From: Culex pipiens pallens
Lineage: Eukaryota; Arthropoda; Insecta; Diptera; Culicidae
DNA: 64,000 nt
Reading direction: 5' to 3'
Assembly (NCBI RefSeq): GCF_016801865.2
Contig: NC_068938.1
Location: 7,449,101 to 7,513,100, forward strand
This document shows positions 54,897 through 64,000 of this stretch, one piece after another (positions within the stretch are counted from its first letter, which is position 1; every line of letters starts with the position of its first letter). Under the pieces are notes generated by a model that was given only the letters and a program-made list of their open reading frames with translations, did no database searches and was not told where the DNA came from. Both the position numbers and the translations under genes were made by a program.

Positions 54897-55279
54897 CGAT
54901 TATCCGAAGGCCTTGGAAAAATTTCACTTCGGATAATCGAATCACGAAAAAATATTTTTTTGTTGTCTAATTTTTGATTGTCGAGCTTAATTATGACCCC
55001 TAAACTACGTTTAAGTGATTTAGAATTTTTAAATCCAAGATGGCGGTCAAAATGGTGGTGACGAAATATTGAAAAAAATGAATTTTATTATTTAATAGGC
55101 AATCAACTACTCAAATTCGACTAAAATGGGGTCGCAGAACTCGAATTTGATGTTTAAAACAAGAAAATGAAAAAAACGAAAAAAAATTGTTCATGATTCG
55201 ATTATCCGAAGTCCCATACAAACCTTCGGATAATCGAAACTTCGGATAATCGAGGCTTCGGATAATCGAGTCTGGACAG
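54897..55279. mobile_element. MITE of the GATTATCCGAAG family, copy 2
   Basis: The left TIR CAGTCTAGACTCGATTATCC and right TIR GGATAATCGAGTCTGGACAG are flanked by TA. The interior shares CAAGATGGCGG and TCCCATACAAACCTTCGGAT with copy 1. A short fragment of the family also occurs at about 42175-42212. Confidence 0.75.
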
Positions 55280-56549
55280 TATATAAAAAAATAAAGTTTC
55301 GGATTTTGGGAAATAATCTTTTTTTGTGACAAAAGGTTAACCAAAATTATAAGTGTTACTTTAAAGTGTTACATTTTTCCTGAAAAGTCCTAAAACTTTT
55401 TTCTAAGATGTTAGTATCGTTTTTTCATGATTCCCTCAAACATGCAAATTCATGCTAAATTCATGACAAATTAAATTGAAATGCTTATATTAATCATTGT
55501 ATAAAAGCCTGAAGTACTCATTTTTATTAATCATTGCTACTTAAATGTCTAAGAACCAGGAAAACCCACATTAAAAAATAATTTCTCGTTTGCCGGAAAA
55601 TTTTGAAATATTAAAAATTCGTAGGCCTCTGAAACTATACTAATAATTTAAAGCCAGGCAGTAATATTGCATGATTGCTGTTGTTTTGCATTGTAAGGTC
55701 AAAGAAAACTTTATTTGAATTATATTTTTTTACGAAAATACATTTTTTGCGGAGCGGTGCATCCTGATTTCATTATGTAACAAAAAAATCCAACATATCC
55801 GCAACAATAAACTATGTAGGAAAATTATATTTTGAGAAGTTTTCCATTCACTGCTCTAGAAATTTCTTCAAAATTTTGAAGTATTTTGTTAAATTATATC
55901 TGTATCTCTCTGATTTTTGGACAATCCTTAATCTTTGAAAATTATAGGCATGATTTTTTATTTTATTTAATGACAAATGAATTGGCTCCTAATTTTTAAT
56001 ACTTTTATAAAGCAATGTTTTTTTTGATGAGGAAATAATTTGTTTTGTTCTGGTTTTTGAAAAGTGATAACGTTTTCGTAATTAAATATGTTTCCTTAGA
56101 GAAATTTCTTCTGTTCTTTAAAAGTCAAAATATTATTATAATTTTCTCTAATGCTTGATGTGGAATCAAATTTAGTTTCAAATGAGTCACCCTTTCAAGG
56201 TCCACGTTTTGATGCAGAAATTTCCATTCGACTTTGTTTCAAGATGGCTTAATTGTATCTTATCACCTCTCTGGGCGGTTATCGCCGAATGATTTACTAT
56301 ATTTGTGGGGAATAATTCGTTGCGAGATTAAACATAGTTTACACCAGTATAATTTGTGTTCCGAAATTATTAAGTTCAAAGTAAAAAAACTTCGAATGAG
56401 GAAAACAAAGTTTAAAAAAAACATTAAAAATTTAAATAAAAAAGAACCATTGCTCTTGAAAAATTTAACATAAAAACCGCATTCTCGAAGCATTCAAGCT
56501 CTGACTCAACGGTTCAGCGCAATTCTCTGTTTACAACTCGCGCGACGTG

Positions 56550-57065
56550 CGCACGTGATTCTGTTAAGCCGGCACGCGTCCACTAAGTTTGTTCTCTCTT
56601 GCTCTTTAAATTCCACACAACGCTTCTCTTTAAACCGCGTTTCTCATTCTCTTGCTCAATTTTTCAGTTTGAGTATGACCGATGCTCGCGGCACCGAATT
56701 GATGCATCATCAGTCATATGTGGAGCTAAAAGTAACCCACTTCGTCATCGGCTCCCCGCTCGTAATTGGCACAATCGACCGGCTGACCGACGTCGCGCAA
56801 TCGCAGCAAGCCGACGTCATCGAAAATCTGATGACGTGACGCGGAGTAGACGCCATCGCCAACGAGCAAGTGCTCTAGACTAGTGCAAGCGGCTTGCTTG
56901 GGTTTTTCCTGTGGAAGAACGGGCGGCGTGCCTTCACGTTCGAGACTTCAACGCGTGGTGTGGCGGAGAAGTCGACGACGAACGCACTGTTCGATTACTC
57001 AATACATTCGGAAGTGGGCCTTGACGGATATGTTCGTGTTGGGGGTTTTTTTAGCAGGATGTTGA
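56550..57065 (+). other. GC/CpG-rich block of unknown nature
   Basis: The block stands out from the AT-rich flanks. One open stretch of about 55 codons (MTDARGTELMHH... to ENLMT) follows an acceptor-like TTTTTCAG, and another reads LGFFLWKNGRRAFTFETS in a different frame after a stop. It could be a decayed gene or transposon piece, or a regulatory island near the presumed JNK promoter. Unrecognised. Confidence 0.25.
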
Positions 57066-57340
57066 GATCAATTATTTTGATGTGATCTTTTTTTAAATTT
57101 TGAAAATGTTCTTATGTTCAAAAATAAAGAGAACCAATTCTAATTGATATCTGTATTTTTTTCAAAAAATCTTTTTTATCTTATTTTTTTATTTTTGTAT
57201 TGTTTATTAATTAAAGTCAAGAATTGTATAACATGCTGATTCATATAGGTGCAGAAATTCGAAAAATTGATCTAAAACAAAGCATTTCAAAGTGATGATC
57301 CATTTTCATTGAAAGTGATTGATGGCTTCACTTTGAAATA

Positions 57341-57502
57341 CAGTGGACTCTCTCGTTGTCGATATTGAAGGGACCGTCGAGAGCGGGAGTTATCAAATTA
57401 TAGAACGGAAAATCAAAGCAATCTATTTGAAGGGACTGAAAAATTTATTGACAGCTGGAGCAATATTGATATCGAGAAGATCGACAGCCAGAGAGTCCAC
57501 TG
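57341..57502. mobile_element. 162-bp TA-flanked MITE
   Basis: The TIRs start CAGTGGACTCTCT and end AGAGAGTCCACTG, flanked by TA on each side (57339-57340 and 57503-57504). TIR similarity continues imperfectly inward (TGTCGAT). This is the layout of pogo/Tc1-mariner-type non-autonomous elements. A SINE sits a few bases beyond its right end. Confidence 0.78.
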
Positions 57503-57519
57503 TATATATGAGACTATTA

Positions 57520-57837
57520 AAAAGTAAATCTTTCCCAGTTCCTGAGGGGAACACCCTTGAAGAGTATCGGGGCCGGCATTTACAAAGCGGATTCAGTGGC
57601 AGTTTCATTCTCAAATTAATGTTAACATGTTTAGGTTAATTGTTAACATTCCATAGGTCGCCTCCCTAAGGTGTCGTGATAAGGTCCAGTTTGTGACGAT
57701 ACACTACCTTCCCTTTACTAAGCAATCGATTCCAGAAGGGAAAAGATCACCAGTTGTGTTGGTCCGAGCCGGGATTTGAACCCCGATCTACCGCTTACGA
57801 GGCGGAAGCGTTACCACTGGGCTACGTGGCTCGGTCA
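57520..57837 (-). mobile_element. tRNA-derived SINE with 12-bp target duplication
   Basis: The duplication ATGAGACTATTA flanks it at 57508-57519 and 57838-57849. Read on the - strand it opens with a tRNA-like head (GACCGAG acceptor side, GTGGTAACGC, anticodon arm CCGC-CTCGTAA-GCGG, B box GGTTCAAATCC, CTCGGAC), followed by an unrelated body and a T-rich 3' end. The acceptor stem still pairs at six of seven positions. Confidence 0.82.
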
Positions 57838-58414
57838 ATGAGACTATTAGGCCAACGAAATTTCTCATTTAAAAACCAAAATAAATAATAAGTTATTACT
57901 ATTTACTGCTCAATGAATGAAGATATATTTGCACAATGTTTTTCAATAAAGTAAAAAATTTTTAAATTTTTGAAACTTCTCTTTTCGAAACGTTTACAGA
58001 ACATGAAGGGGCTGAGATTGTATTACTTATTTGGATTTCTTTAGATAAACATTGAATAAATCTTGTAATAATTATTAACTGACGATATTTAATTTTCAAT
58101 GTGCAGTGGCAAGTGGGGATCATAAATTTAGTAAAGTTAATGTTGGGCCTTGGTATATTTCAGACATTGGAAAGTAGAATCTGTAATAACTGTATTTACG
58201 TATCAAGTTTTCAGTGTTACTCTTTTTTTGCTAAGGAAGTTAATTTTGAGGTTTATTTTTATTTTGATTTTTCTATTTATTTTTGGTCATAGCCAAAAAA
58301 CATGTCAATCCACTCCGGAAAACAAAAATCTAAAGTGATTCAACATGGTACAAACCAATTTATTTGGATTGTATCTAAACTTTTTTAATTATTACTTTAT
58401 AATTGACCTAAAAA

Positions 58415-58603
58415 GTACACGGAGAAAAAAGAGTTCCCAAAATCGTGAACAAGCGTTCATGAAAATGGGAACCTCGAACAAAGTGTTCAAATCCCATGGT
58501 ACGATTTTGAAAAACGTACCATGAAATTTGAACACATTGTTCGTGGTTCCCATTTTCATGAACGCTTGTTCACGATTTTGGGAACTCTTTTTTCTCCGTG
58601 TAC
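58415..58603. mobile_element. 189-bp foldback MITE
   Basis: The whole element is one inverted repeat beginning GTACACGGAGAAAAAAGAGT. The arms are nearly perfect over about 90 bp with a short centre (ATTTTGAAAAA). The motif GAACAAGCGTTCATG forms a second, smaller dyad in each arm. No target duplication was resolved outside the palindromic GTAC. Confidence 0.82.
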
Positions 58604-60300
58604 TTAATTTTTAAAATTGGCATCGACATCGTGTTCCTGGTAAATTTTCAAGAGTAATTCTCTGACATTTCTCTGGATGAAGCTTGGTGTGGAAGAAGTT
58701 TCTATGACCAAAGAAGTCATTTTGCATCATAAATTCGTCAAAACGTCAATCTCCATCCATTTTTGGCAGCTGTCCATACAAAAAGGCTATTAAAATGTTC
58801 AAAAAAATGTTTCTGATCGATTTCGTGAATTCGGCAAAGTTGTAGGTATTGCTTAGGACTTTTCAGAAAAAAATAGTTACACTTTTTACACAAAAAATAG
58901 GATTGCGCAAAAAATAATATGTTTTAGAAAACAAAAAAGCGATCTTTCGAGCTATGACACAATTTTGTTAAAATTAATTTAAAATTAAAAACCACAAAAT
59001 CGAAAAAAAATGCTTTTGTTTAAAAATTTAAAATTACATTTGCAATCAAAAAGCACTTTCCATAAATTTTGATATCGTGTACCTTTTACCAAGCCTGAAA
59101 ATCCTTGAAAATTTTTTTTTAAAGGAAACAAAAGAGGAAATTTGCTTCAAAGATATTGAAGATGGGACCAAAGGTTGCTAAGATACAGACTCCGAAATAA
59201 AATAAAACAAGAAAAGCGAGATTTTCTCTACATCACCAAAATAGCGTTGAATTTTGAGAAACTGAAAACTTAGCAAATTTTTCAGTGCCAACAAAAAAAG
59301 TATCGTGAAATTTCCGACCCTATGAATTTACATATTTTTCAAATAAACGCTTATATTATTTTGTTGTGGTCTTCTCAAATGTTAGGGTTGATTTGAAAAT
59401 AAAATTGAAAAATCTAAGTTGGTTACAATGAATTGAAATTTTGAAAATTTCAAAATTTCAAAATGATTTTTGGTGGATTGATACAAATTATGCTCAACTA
59501 AACCACACATTTTGTTGTTTTTGCATGAAGAATTTACGCTATAAATAATCGCAACTTTGAATGCCTCTGTTTTTTTTTTCTCAATATTTTTCATGTATCT
59601 TGGAATGTGTAGGTAAGCTAAATTGGCAAAATATCTCAGATTTAGTAAAAATGTCTATTTTTATTGCTTATATTCATCACTTAATTTTGCCCTTTGGATT
59701 GCAGGAAAACTTTATAGGGAGAAGGAAACAAAACCTACGAAAAAAAAAATAATTACCCTTCTAAGATGTCCAGAATTTCAAATTTCAAATAAGCAGTCAG
59801 TTTCCCATTTTGATATCATTTTCATGAAAAAATATGATTTTTACATAAAAATATCGAAGAACAATATCTAACAAAAAATAAGGGTCAGCTTGGTAAAAAC
59901 CACAAACCTTCATTGTCGTCAAGTGACAATCAAAATCGGTTCTGAAATTTCAAAATGAAAATAACAAAACGGCCTCCCTCGATTTTCGCGGTGCGTACGA
60001 AATTTCACACCGTCCACTTGATGCCTCCCGCCTCCTTCGATTCCCCCTACCAGACTCTTATCACGACTGCGTGACATCATCATCTGAGACACGGCCGCGC
60101 GGCACGCAGACTCTCGAACCGGTGAGTAAGAGATGATGCTCAAAATTCAAGATCTTCCATACTCCGGCAAGTTTTATTCGAGCAACATTTTCGCACCCAT
60201 TAATTAACGCAAAACTGGCGACAACTATCATGATCTCATCGTCCTCCCCATCAAAATCGCTCACCGGAAATGGAAGGTCAATTTTGGATCGCAAAACTAA
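58604..60300. other. AT-rich, old repeat, no gene recognised
   Basis: 58.68-58.87 kb (GGCAGCTGTCCATACAAAAA, GGCAAAGTTGTAGGTATTG) resembles 3385-3500 (GGCAGCTGTCCATACAAAAA, GGAAAAGTTGTAGGTATGG), so both belong to one dispersed family. 59.95-60.3 kb becomes GC-richer towards the promoter-like block. Confidence 0.4.
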
Positions 60301-60523
60301 CTAACTCACAATATTCAGAGACAATTGAGCTTCCGAGACGCGCTTCGCGTCGCGCAACTCGCGGATGAGTAATCAATTCACACTCTCCTCTCGCTCGCTC
60401 ACTAGCTCCGATACGCGCCGGACAATAGCCTGTACTACGCGTGTGTCTCACACAATTAGATGATTGGACAGCAGGTCGTAAGGTATTTCGCCGCCGTCAC
60501 AACATATGACTAAGATCACTCAC

Positions 60524-61200
60524 CTTTCCCCGGCTCTTCACGGCGGCTCCTCCTCTTCAGCTCCTCACTGGAGCCGCTCGCGCTCTCAGTTTTGTCCCCG
60601 CAGGCTAATTTATATTCAAATTAGTATAAAACAACCGCGAAACAAAGAAATCGCACTGTTTTCTCTGCCACCTCAACAAAAGATTGACTATTAGGTGGTT
60701 TCTAGCATCAGAACTTGTCACGAAAACCACGTTCAATGGTCACTTTGTCGAACTCGAGCAATGCTCAGGCTTGACTCTTGGGAGCACGCGTTGCACGTTA
60801 CCCTTAAAAAACTGGTCCAAACCACTTTTCCGTTGTTCCTTGTCTAATGCTTCCACTTTTCTTCCTAACAACCGCACTCTCTAAACCGGATTGCTCCTCA
60901 CACTGCAGCTCACTCGTCCGAGGAAGATCGATCGCGATCGAAGGAGCCCGCGCGCGCGCCCTGATGAACCAACTCGAACTGAAGCAGCGCGAGGACCAAG
61001 AACTAGATCCGCGAGCCGAGCAGGCCATGAGTGCGCGAGTTTTTACGCGATGAATCATAATCGAGAGGAGGAAGAGGAGGAGGTGAAGGAGAGCGAAACG
61101 TGAGATAAGTGAGCGAGAGAGCGTGAGAGTTAAGTCGGTTGCGCGGACGTCATTGTTGGGGAGCGACTCGCGTGTGGTGTGAAGATTTTGCGCGAGCGCG
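60524..61200 (-). promoter_or_regulatory. GC-rich promoter / 5' UTR exon candidate (- strand)
   Basis: This block is clearly richer in GC and CpG than its surroundings. On the - strand it contains CT/GA-rich runs near 61.08-61.13 kb, where a start site may lie. It then runs through AGGAGGAGCC-type sequence and ends in a consensus donor (GGGAAAG followed by GTGAGTGATC) at 60523/60524. The acceptor in front of the JNK start codon could pair with it over a 6.5-kb intron. The exon start is not defined. It could instead belong to a gene outside the window. Confidence 0.4.
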
Positions 61201-61515
61201 CGGAATGATGCGCGATGCGGTCAGGGATGGAAAAAGATAAACAATTTTAGATTTTTTTTGTAAAAGGTCCTATAAGCTGTTGTGTTTCATATGTTTATAG
61301 GATCCAGAATCGACTTTATTGAAAGTTTTACAAGGACAATGTCGGACTTTGAATTTCAACTTTAAATAATCTTTAAAATGATTTTTGGAATAAGTTTGAA
61401 AACTTTCAATCACGTGAATGTAGTGCAAGGAGGGCTGATTCGAAGCGTTTTTTGATCCATTTTGATAATTCTGAAAACAAACATTTTGATATTTTCAACC
61501 TCTTGATTGTACACT

Positions 61516-62230
61516 AGAGTGGTTCACGTTTCTATGAAAAAGACAAAAGTTGTTATTTTGTCTTGCATCAACCGGAATTTCGTTCTTTTATGTCCCCAGA
61601 AGCACTCCTGAAAATTTGAGCCCATTTGGTAAGGTCTAGGAGCTCCAGTTTTAATTTGAAATTTATATGGGATTTTGATTTATTTTCCATGGGAAACTAT
61701 CTTTTTTTACATTGTATTAGGAATTTTTTTTTATAAATCGATGAAATGACTTGATTCTTATAGTAGGAGATAGGTTTTGAACTGGGGAACAATTTTGTAG
61801 AACATACCAACATGCTAGGAAGTGACCCTTTAAAGATACAGATACTTTTAGATGGTGGCTTTTGAAGGGGCTTTACTGTGTGGGGTGAAACGTATCTGTA
61901 TCTGTATCTTTAAAGGGTCACTTCCTAGCATGTTGGTATGTTCTACAAAGTTGTTCCCCAGTTCAAAACCTATCTCCTACTATAAGAATCAAGTCATTTC
62001 ATCGATTTATAAAAAAAAAAATCCTAATACAATGTAAAAAAAGATAGTTTCCCATGGAAAATAAATCAAAATCCCATATAAATTTCAAATTAAAACTGGA
62101 GCTCCTAGACCTTACCAAATGGGCTCAAATTTTCAGGAGTGCTTCTGGGGACATAAAAGAACGAAATTCCGGTTGATGCAAGACAAAATAACAACTTTTG
62201 TCTTTTTCATAGAAACGTGAACCACGCTAT
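61516..62230. mobile_element. 715-bp foldback element with near-identical 335-bp arms
   Basis: The left arm (about 61516-61850) and right arm (about 61897-62230) are reverse complements with only a handful of differences by eye, around a 46-bp loop. The outer end is AGAGTGGTTCACG on the left and its near complement CGTGAACCACGCTA on the right. No coding capacity. High arm identity suggests recent origin or gene conversion. Confidence 0.82.
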
Positions 62231-62234
62231 TGTA

Positions 62235-62472
62235 CACTCAACCCCCGGTGGTTGGTCACTTTTTCGTTTGACACTTTTTTAGTTTGTACCCCGTTGGTTG
62301 GTCAAAGTCAAACTAAAAAGTGACGAACTGTCACTTTTTACACGGCGCTCACGCACACTATCAAAACAAACGTTTGGTAGTGTGTGTGAACTCCGTGTAA
62401 AAGGGGTGTCAAACTAAAACGTGACCCCGTTCGTTGGACAACAGTGGGTGTCAAACCATCGGGGTTTGAGTG
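62235..62472. mobile_element. 238-bp TA-flanked MITE
   Basis: The TIRs CACTCAACCCCCGGTGGTT and AACCATCGGGGTTTGAGTG are flanked by TA. The interior has further inverted motifs around AACTAAAAAGTGAC and GTCAAACTAAAACGTGAC. It abuts the foldback element at 61516-62230. Confidence 0.78.
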
Positions 62473-62688
62473 TAGAATAATTGTTATCATGTTTAGAAAA
62501 TTGAGCTTGAAATTTGATATTATTGACATCTTTCTTGTACCTGGTGAAGTCGAATGACAAAAACCTTAAAAAAATAATAAATGTATTTTTTGAAACCTAT
62601 TGTGATCAAAAATGGACCAGTAAACATTGCGAAACATGAACTAATTAGTAATTGATTTCATTAGTGTGTGAAAGTTTCAACATAACTT

Positions 62689-62846
62689 CTGGAGTTTTTT
62701 TTGAAAAGGTCCAATAAACTAAATTTCCAGTTTTTGCTTTTTGGGTGTTTTTAGAACCGCCTTGAGTCAAGGGTATTAAAAAACACCCAAAAAGCAAAAA
62801 CCGAAAATTTGGTTTATTGGTCCTTTAAAAAAAAAAAAACTCCAGA
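62689..62846. mobile_element. Palindromic MITE (CTGGAGT family), copy 2
   Basis: Ends are TCTGGAGTTTTTTTTG and CTCCAGA. The interior GGTCCAATAAACTAAATTTC, TTTGCTTTTTGGGTG and the inverted partner match the copy at 28327-28490. The centre contains CCGCCTTGAGTCAAGGG. Confidence 0.78.
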
Positions 62847-64000
62847 CTTAAACAAATTTTATGTGTGGAGAGGGGAACAAACATAATGATATTTTATTTA
62901 TTATTTTTGACTTTTTTAATTCATCTTGACAAATCTTTAATTTATTTTTATATTTGACTTAACTTTCATCCTCAAAAGTGTATATGTTCCTTTTTTATGG
63001 GCTTCTCGTTTTGAAAGATTTTTTTTTGTTAAATTCAATGCATTTTTTAGACAAATAGTATACAATTAAATGATTTTTTTCTGATTGAGCTCAAACTGTT
63101 GACGATTTTACAGACATGAAATTTGTAAAAATCTACAATTTTTGCGGAAATCTTGAGAAATTCAAAACATTGATGTTATAAAAAATATCCGAATGTAAAT
63201 TTGATAAGTTTTACTTTTTGAACTCTAAGATTTCAAAGGAACACAAACATTGAATTAGAATTGTTACAACAATTAAAAAAAAACTAAACAAAAAAGAAAA
63301 ACCAAATGATTCAAATAAAAAACTATTTCAGCCTCGTTATCAACAAATGATTACAAAATGAGTAAAGTTTGATTGAAAATGACGAAGGCTTTATAAAATT
63401 ATCTTAATTTTAGAAAATAATACATTTTCTGTAATATTTTAGTAATTTCTTAGTCCCGACTTGAAAAATTACTTAGCTTAGATGCTTAATATAGAATTAA
63501 GTGTACAACAATCTTTCGGATTGTAAAAACATTTTACAGGTTATTTTAGCTGTGAAATTTTGTGAAATTTCGTGTTTCCAAAAAGTGGTCCCCATAAAAA
63601 TTGCATACTTCAAACGTGACAAATCACTAAGCCTCAAAATAACCTTTCCAAATTTCAGTTTGAAAAAAAAAAATTCTCGATAATAATTCGGTTTTTAAAT
63701 GTTTTTCTTACGCCATGTCTCCTTACAATATATTTAGTAGTATTTTGCTTATTATATCAACTCCTACCATTATCCCTAGTTTTTTTTTATTTTTCATGTT
63801 TTAACATTATTTTTTTATTTTTTTTTGTTTTTTACATTTTCTACTGTTGAATGATACCGTAAACCGGGGTGACATTGATTGGATTGTAATTTATTTTTGG
63901 AATATTTTCCAACTGGTATGGGTTTTCTTGAGACTATTATTTTTAAAACATGTACTAGAGTAGGCCACGCAGGGTCCATGCACTTTTTCCGAATTTTTTT
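62847..64000. other. AT-rich, no gene recognised
   Basis: It contains a worn end of the TTAGTGA family (about 63540-63640) and, at the window edge, AAACCGGGGTGACATTGAT, which looks like the start of another repeat cut by the window. Confidence 0.4.

Noticed and set aside
57770..57837. tRNA-Thr gene (anticodon CGT) on the - strand
   Set aside because: It is the head of a SINE with a target duplication, and the D arm is irregular.

Overview
This is a 64 kb piece of an insect nuclear genome, very probably a culicine mosquito (Culex-like). The genes have short introns with GT-AG borders. Their proteins read as dipteran orthologues. The non-coding DNA is AT-rich and packed with short terminal-inverted-repeat elements (MITEs), tRNA-derived SINEs and simple satellites. 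The species call is inference from protein resemblance and repeat style; no database search was run.

Four host genes are clear. (1) A G-protein alpha subunit of the G12/13 class (concertina, cta) runs on the + strand from 12021 to 33834. Five coding exons are visible and the N-terminal exon is missing. Its first two visible introns are 4.4 kb and 16.3 kb and are filled with satellites and transposons. (2) A HEMK2/N6AMT1-type protein glutamine methyltransferase lies on the - strand at 38917-39585, tail to tail with cta. (3) CDK1 (cdc2), + strand, 43448-44412, has two coding exons with the PSTAIRE helix split by the intron. (4) A divergent JNK-class MAP kinase, - strand, 52614-53944, has four coding exons. 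Its activation-loop motif is T-Q-Y instead of T-P-Y and it has a Thr-type gatekeeper. A GC-rich block at about 60.5-61.2 kb on the - strand looks like a spliced 5' UTR exon and promoter, perhaps for this kinase.

The largest mobile element is a CR1-like non-LTR retrotransposon on the - strand (about 45.34-50.9 kb), between CDK1 and the JNK gene. Its 931-codon endonuclease/reverse transcriptase ORF is intact. ORF1 (PHD finger plus zinc knuckles) is split by a 923-bp DNA transposon with 14-bp TIRs and a TA duplication. Removing the insert together with one TA restores the reading frame.

Other well-bounded insertions are: a two-headed SINE (2390-2799, 11-bp duplication); a 1.3-kb non-autonomous hAT (7082-8391, 8-bp duplication); an 82-bp hAT MITE just downstream of the JNK stop codon (52450-52531, 8-bp duplication); an inverted pair of MITEs carrying a tRNA-Leu-like sequence (26970-27344 and 27550-27919); a SINE with a 12-bp duplication (57520-57837) next to a TA-flanked MITE; and several foldback elements, the youngest-looking at 61516-62230.

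The cta introns also hold three AT-only satellites: a 3-kb 9-bp array with higher-order structure, and two 8-bp arrays.

No bacterial-type systems, CRISPR arrays, rRNA genes or convincing functional tRNA genes were seen. The points most worth a second look are the TQY JNK paralogue, the frame-preserving nested insertion, the tRNA-carrying MITE pair, the higher-order 9-bp satellite, and a weak candidate for a small secreted-protein gene nested in cta intron 2.
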